In this document: positions 55,397 through 56,276 of the stretch, piece by piece | Numbering within the stretch: the first letter of the stretch is position 1 | How the letters are laid out: each line of letters opens with the position of its first letter | Assembly: GCA_016840285.1 (NCBI GenBank) | Contig: JAEOSR010000016.1 | Location: 1-56,276 of the forward strand | From: Candidatus Hodarchaeota archaeon | GTDB lineage: Archaea; Asgardarchaeota; Heimdallarchaeia; Hodarchaeales; Hodarchaeaceae | DNA: 56,276 nucleotides | Reading direction: 5' to 3' | Notes under the pieces: model-generated | Seen by the model: only the letters and a program-made list of their open reading frames with translations | Told to the model about the DNA's origin: nothing | The model's database searches: none | Translations under genes and position numbers: made by a program

Positions 55397-55696
55397 TTAA
55401 TGTCTTTGAATTTCACCACTCAAGAATTTCACTGTAAGTGACTTCTCAAATTTCTTGATATCCTTTAATGTTCCTTGAAAGACGATTTCCCCACCAATTC
55501 TTCCCGCACCTGGCCCTAGGTCAATTATTTGATCCGCTTTTGAGATAATATTTTTATCATGTTCAACGATGATCACAGAATTTCCAAGTTCTTTAATTTC
55601 TTTTAGTATGGTCATCAGGTTGTTCTTTTCAAGTTCATGCATGCCCATCGATGGTTCGTCAAGGATAAAAATCAGGGAGTCTAAACCAGCATCCAA
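55397..55696 (-). pseudogene. uvrA: Remnant of UvrA (end of first ATPase domain)
   Basis: 99 residues corresponding to the end of ATPase domain I of UvrA: FILDEPSMGMH (Walker B; usual form LDEPSIGLH), GNSVIIVEHDKNIISKADQIIDLGPGAGRIGGEIVFQGT and SLTVKFLSG. Everything before and after is missing: the other ~850 residues are absent and the frame ends in QRH plus stop. The full gene must be elsewhere if repair works. Confidence 0.75.
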
Positions 55697-55922
55697 ATGG
55701 TATTACGTTAGGCCTAAGTTTGTTTAAACATTAAGAGCCTACTCCTATAAGTGGTGATTGAGGAACGTATCCTTTGATTCAGATAATAGCCTTGTCGGTT
55801 TACCAGGCGTGGGTAGTGATTGCATTAGATCAGGATGATTTCTCTAAACTCCCTTTTAAAGAATATAATTTGAATTTCTAATATCTGAACCAATGAGGCG
55901 TTATAAAACGATATATTTTTCT

Positions 55923-56276
55923 TTAAATAATCCCTAACACAAATGCAAAGATTGAAAGGTAAATACCACTGAACACGAGCAGAACAAGAGAGATTGGAAC
56001 AAGACGAACCATAAAATACTTGAAATCTAATGGCTGGCCTTCTTTCATTAATATAGAGATTGCTAGAATGGATGCAGCACTACCAAATGGAGTTAAACCT
56101 CCTCCAAAGGCACCTGCGAAAATCAAGATAAACCACAAGAAACGGGGATTGTTGGCCGCAGCAGGGAGCTCATTTATATCTGCAACGACGGGGATTAATG
56201 CTGCAGTTACAGGAATATTATCAAGTATTCCACTTACTAAAGAAGCAATTATCAGGATGAGAATCCCTGCAAAAAA
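55923..56276 (-). CDS. ArsB/NhaD-type transporter, C-terminal part, cut by the window edge
   Basis: About 117 residues to the stop at 55923; the gene continues beyond 56276. SGILDNIPVTAALIPV and GGGLTPFGSAASILAIS are the two conserved motifs of the ion transporter superfamily, and a final hydrophobic helix ends the protein. Related in type to the complete transporter at 46043. Confidence 0.8.
   Translation of the reverse strand, partial: FFAGILILIIASLVSGILDNIPVTAALIPVVADINELPAAANNPRFLWFILIFAGAFGGGLTPFGSAASILAISILMKEGQPLDFKYFMVRLVPISLVLLVFSGIYLSIFAFVLGII

Noticed and set aside
1..56276. CRISPR arrays, insertion sequences, integrases, rRNA or tRNA genes
   Set aside because: Reading both strands gave no spaced direct repeats, transposase motifs, or cloverleaf and conserved T-loop sequences.

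Overview
The window is AT-rich archaeal DNA and looks like an Asgard archaeon. The main reasons are six ras-like or related small GTPases, five of them Rab/Arf-like, an archaeal SMC-ScpA-ScpB condensin locus, an archaeal SecY, a four-subunit archaeal pyruvate:ferredoxin oxidoreductase, many TTG/GTG starts, and TATA-like boxes with U-rich ends. A Heimdallarchaeia-like member is my guess; the sequence alone does not fix the order. No rRNA, tRNA, CRISPR array, insertion sequence or integrase was found.

Layout. 1-6719: small metabolic and housekeeping genes (MBL hydrolase, amidohydrolase, methyltransferase, ornithine aminotransferase, a probably frameshifted membrane protein, dUTPase/dCTP deaminase family, HTH-zinc ribbon regulator, two tandem membrane paralogues). 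6959-13159: a membrane-anchored protein, a Rab-like GTPase, a dolichol-phosphate mannosyltransferase-like enzyme, then a four-gene co-directional unit of an unknown protein, a long coiled-coil protein and two divergent small GTPases. 13199-14677: MFS transporter. 15060-24525: condensin locus with smc, scpA and two different scpB-like genes, interrupted on the other strand by an 800-residue TrmB-type HTH/coiled-coil protein and a small ORF. 24564-25843: two tandem Rab-like GTPases. 26121-29195: por operon in the order gamma-delta-alpha-beta. 29322-31798: a 56-residue ORF and a minus-strand unit (small helical protein, cupin, alpha/beta hydrolase with an extra N-terminal domain, unknown). 31932-34634: a DUF499-like ATPase. 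35007-37837: opine-dehydrogenase-like gene overlapping a cobalamin-dependent mutase-like gene. 37885-44331: uvrC, a decayed GNAT gene, an unknown gene, an Era-like GTPase and uvrB. 44356-49059: dihydrolipoyl dehydrogenase, an ArsB/NhaD transporter and secY. 49720-56276: a winged-helix regulator with its partner, a Na+/H+ antiporter, a flavin split-barrel protein, a BtrH-like protein, remnants of an MFS gene and of uvrA, and the end of a second ArsB/NhaD transporter.

How it fits together. The condensin block would supply an SMC ring whose two KITE subunits are different proteins. The por operon, dihydrolipoyl dehydrogenase, ornithine aminotransferase and the opine dehydrogenase/B12 pair point to fermentative amino-acid and 2-oxoacid metabolism. 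UvrB and UvrC are intact, but only a piece of UvrA is present, so nucleotide-excision repair must rely on a uvrA elsewhere if it works. The right 7 kb carries several broken genes and looks like a region in decay.
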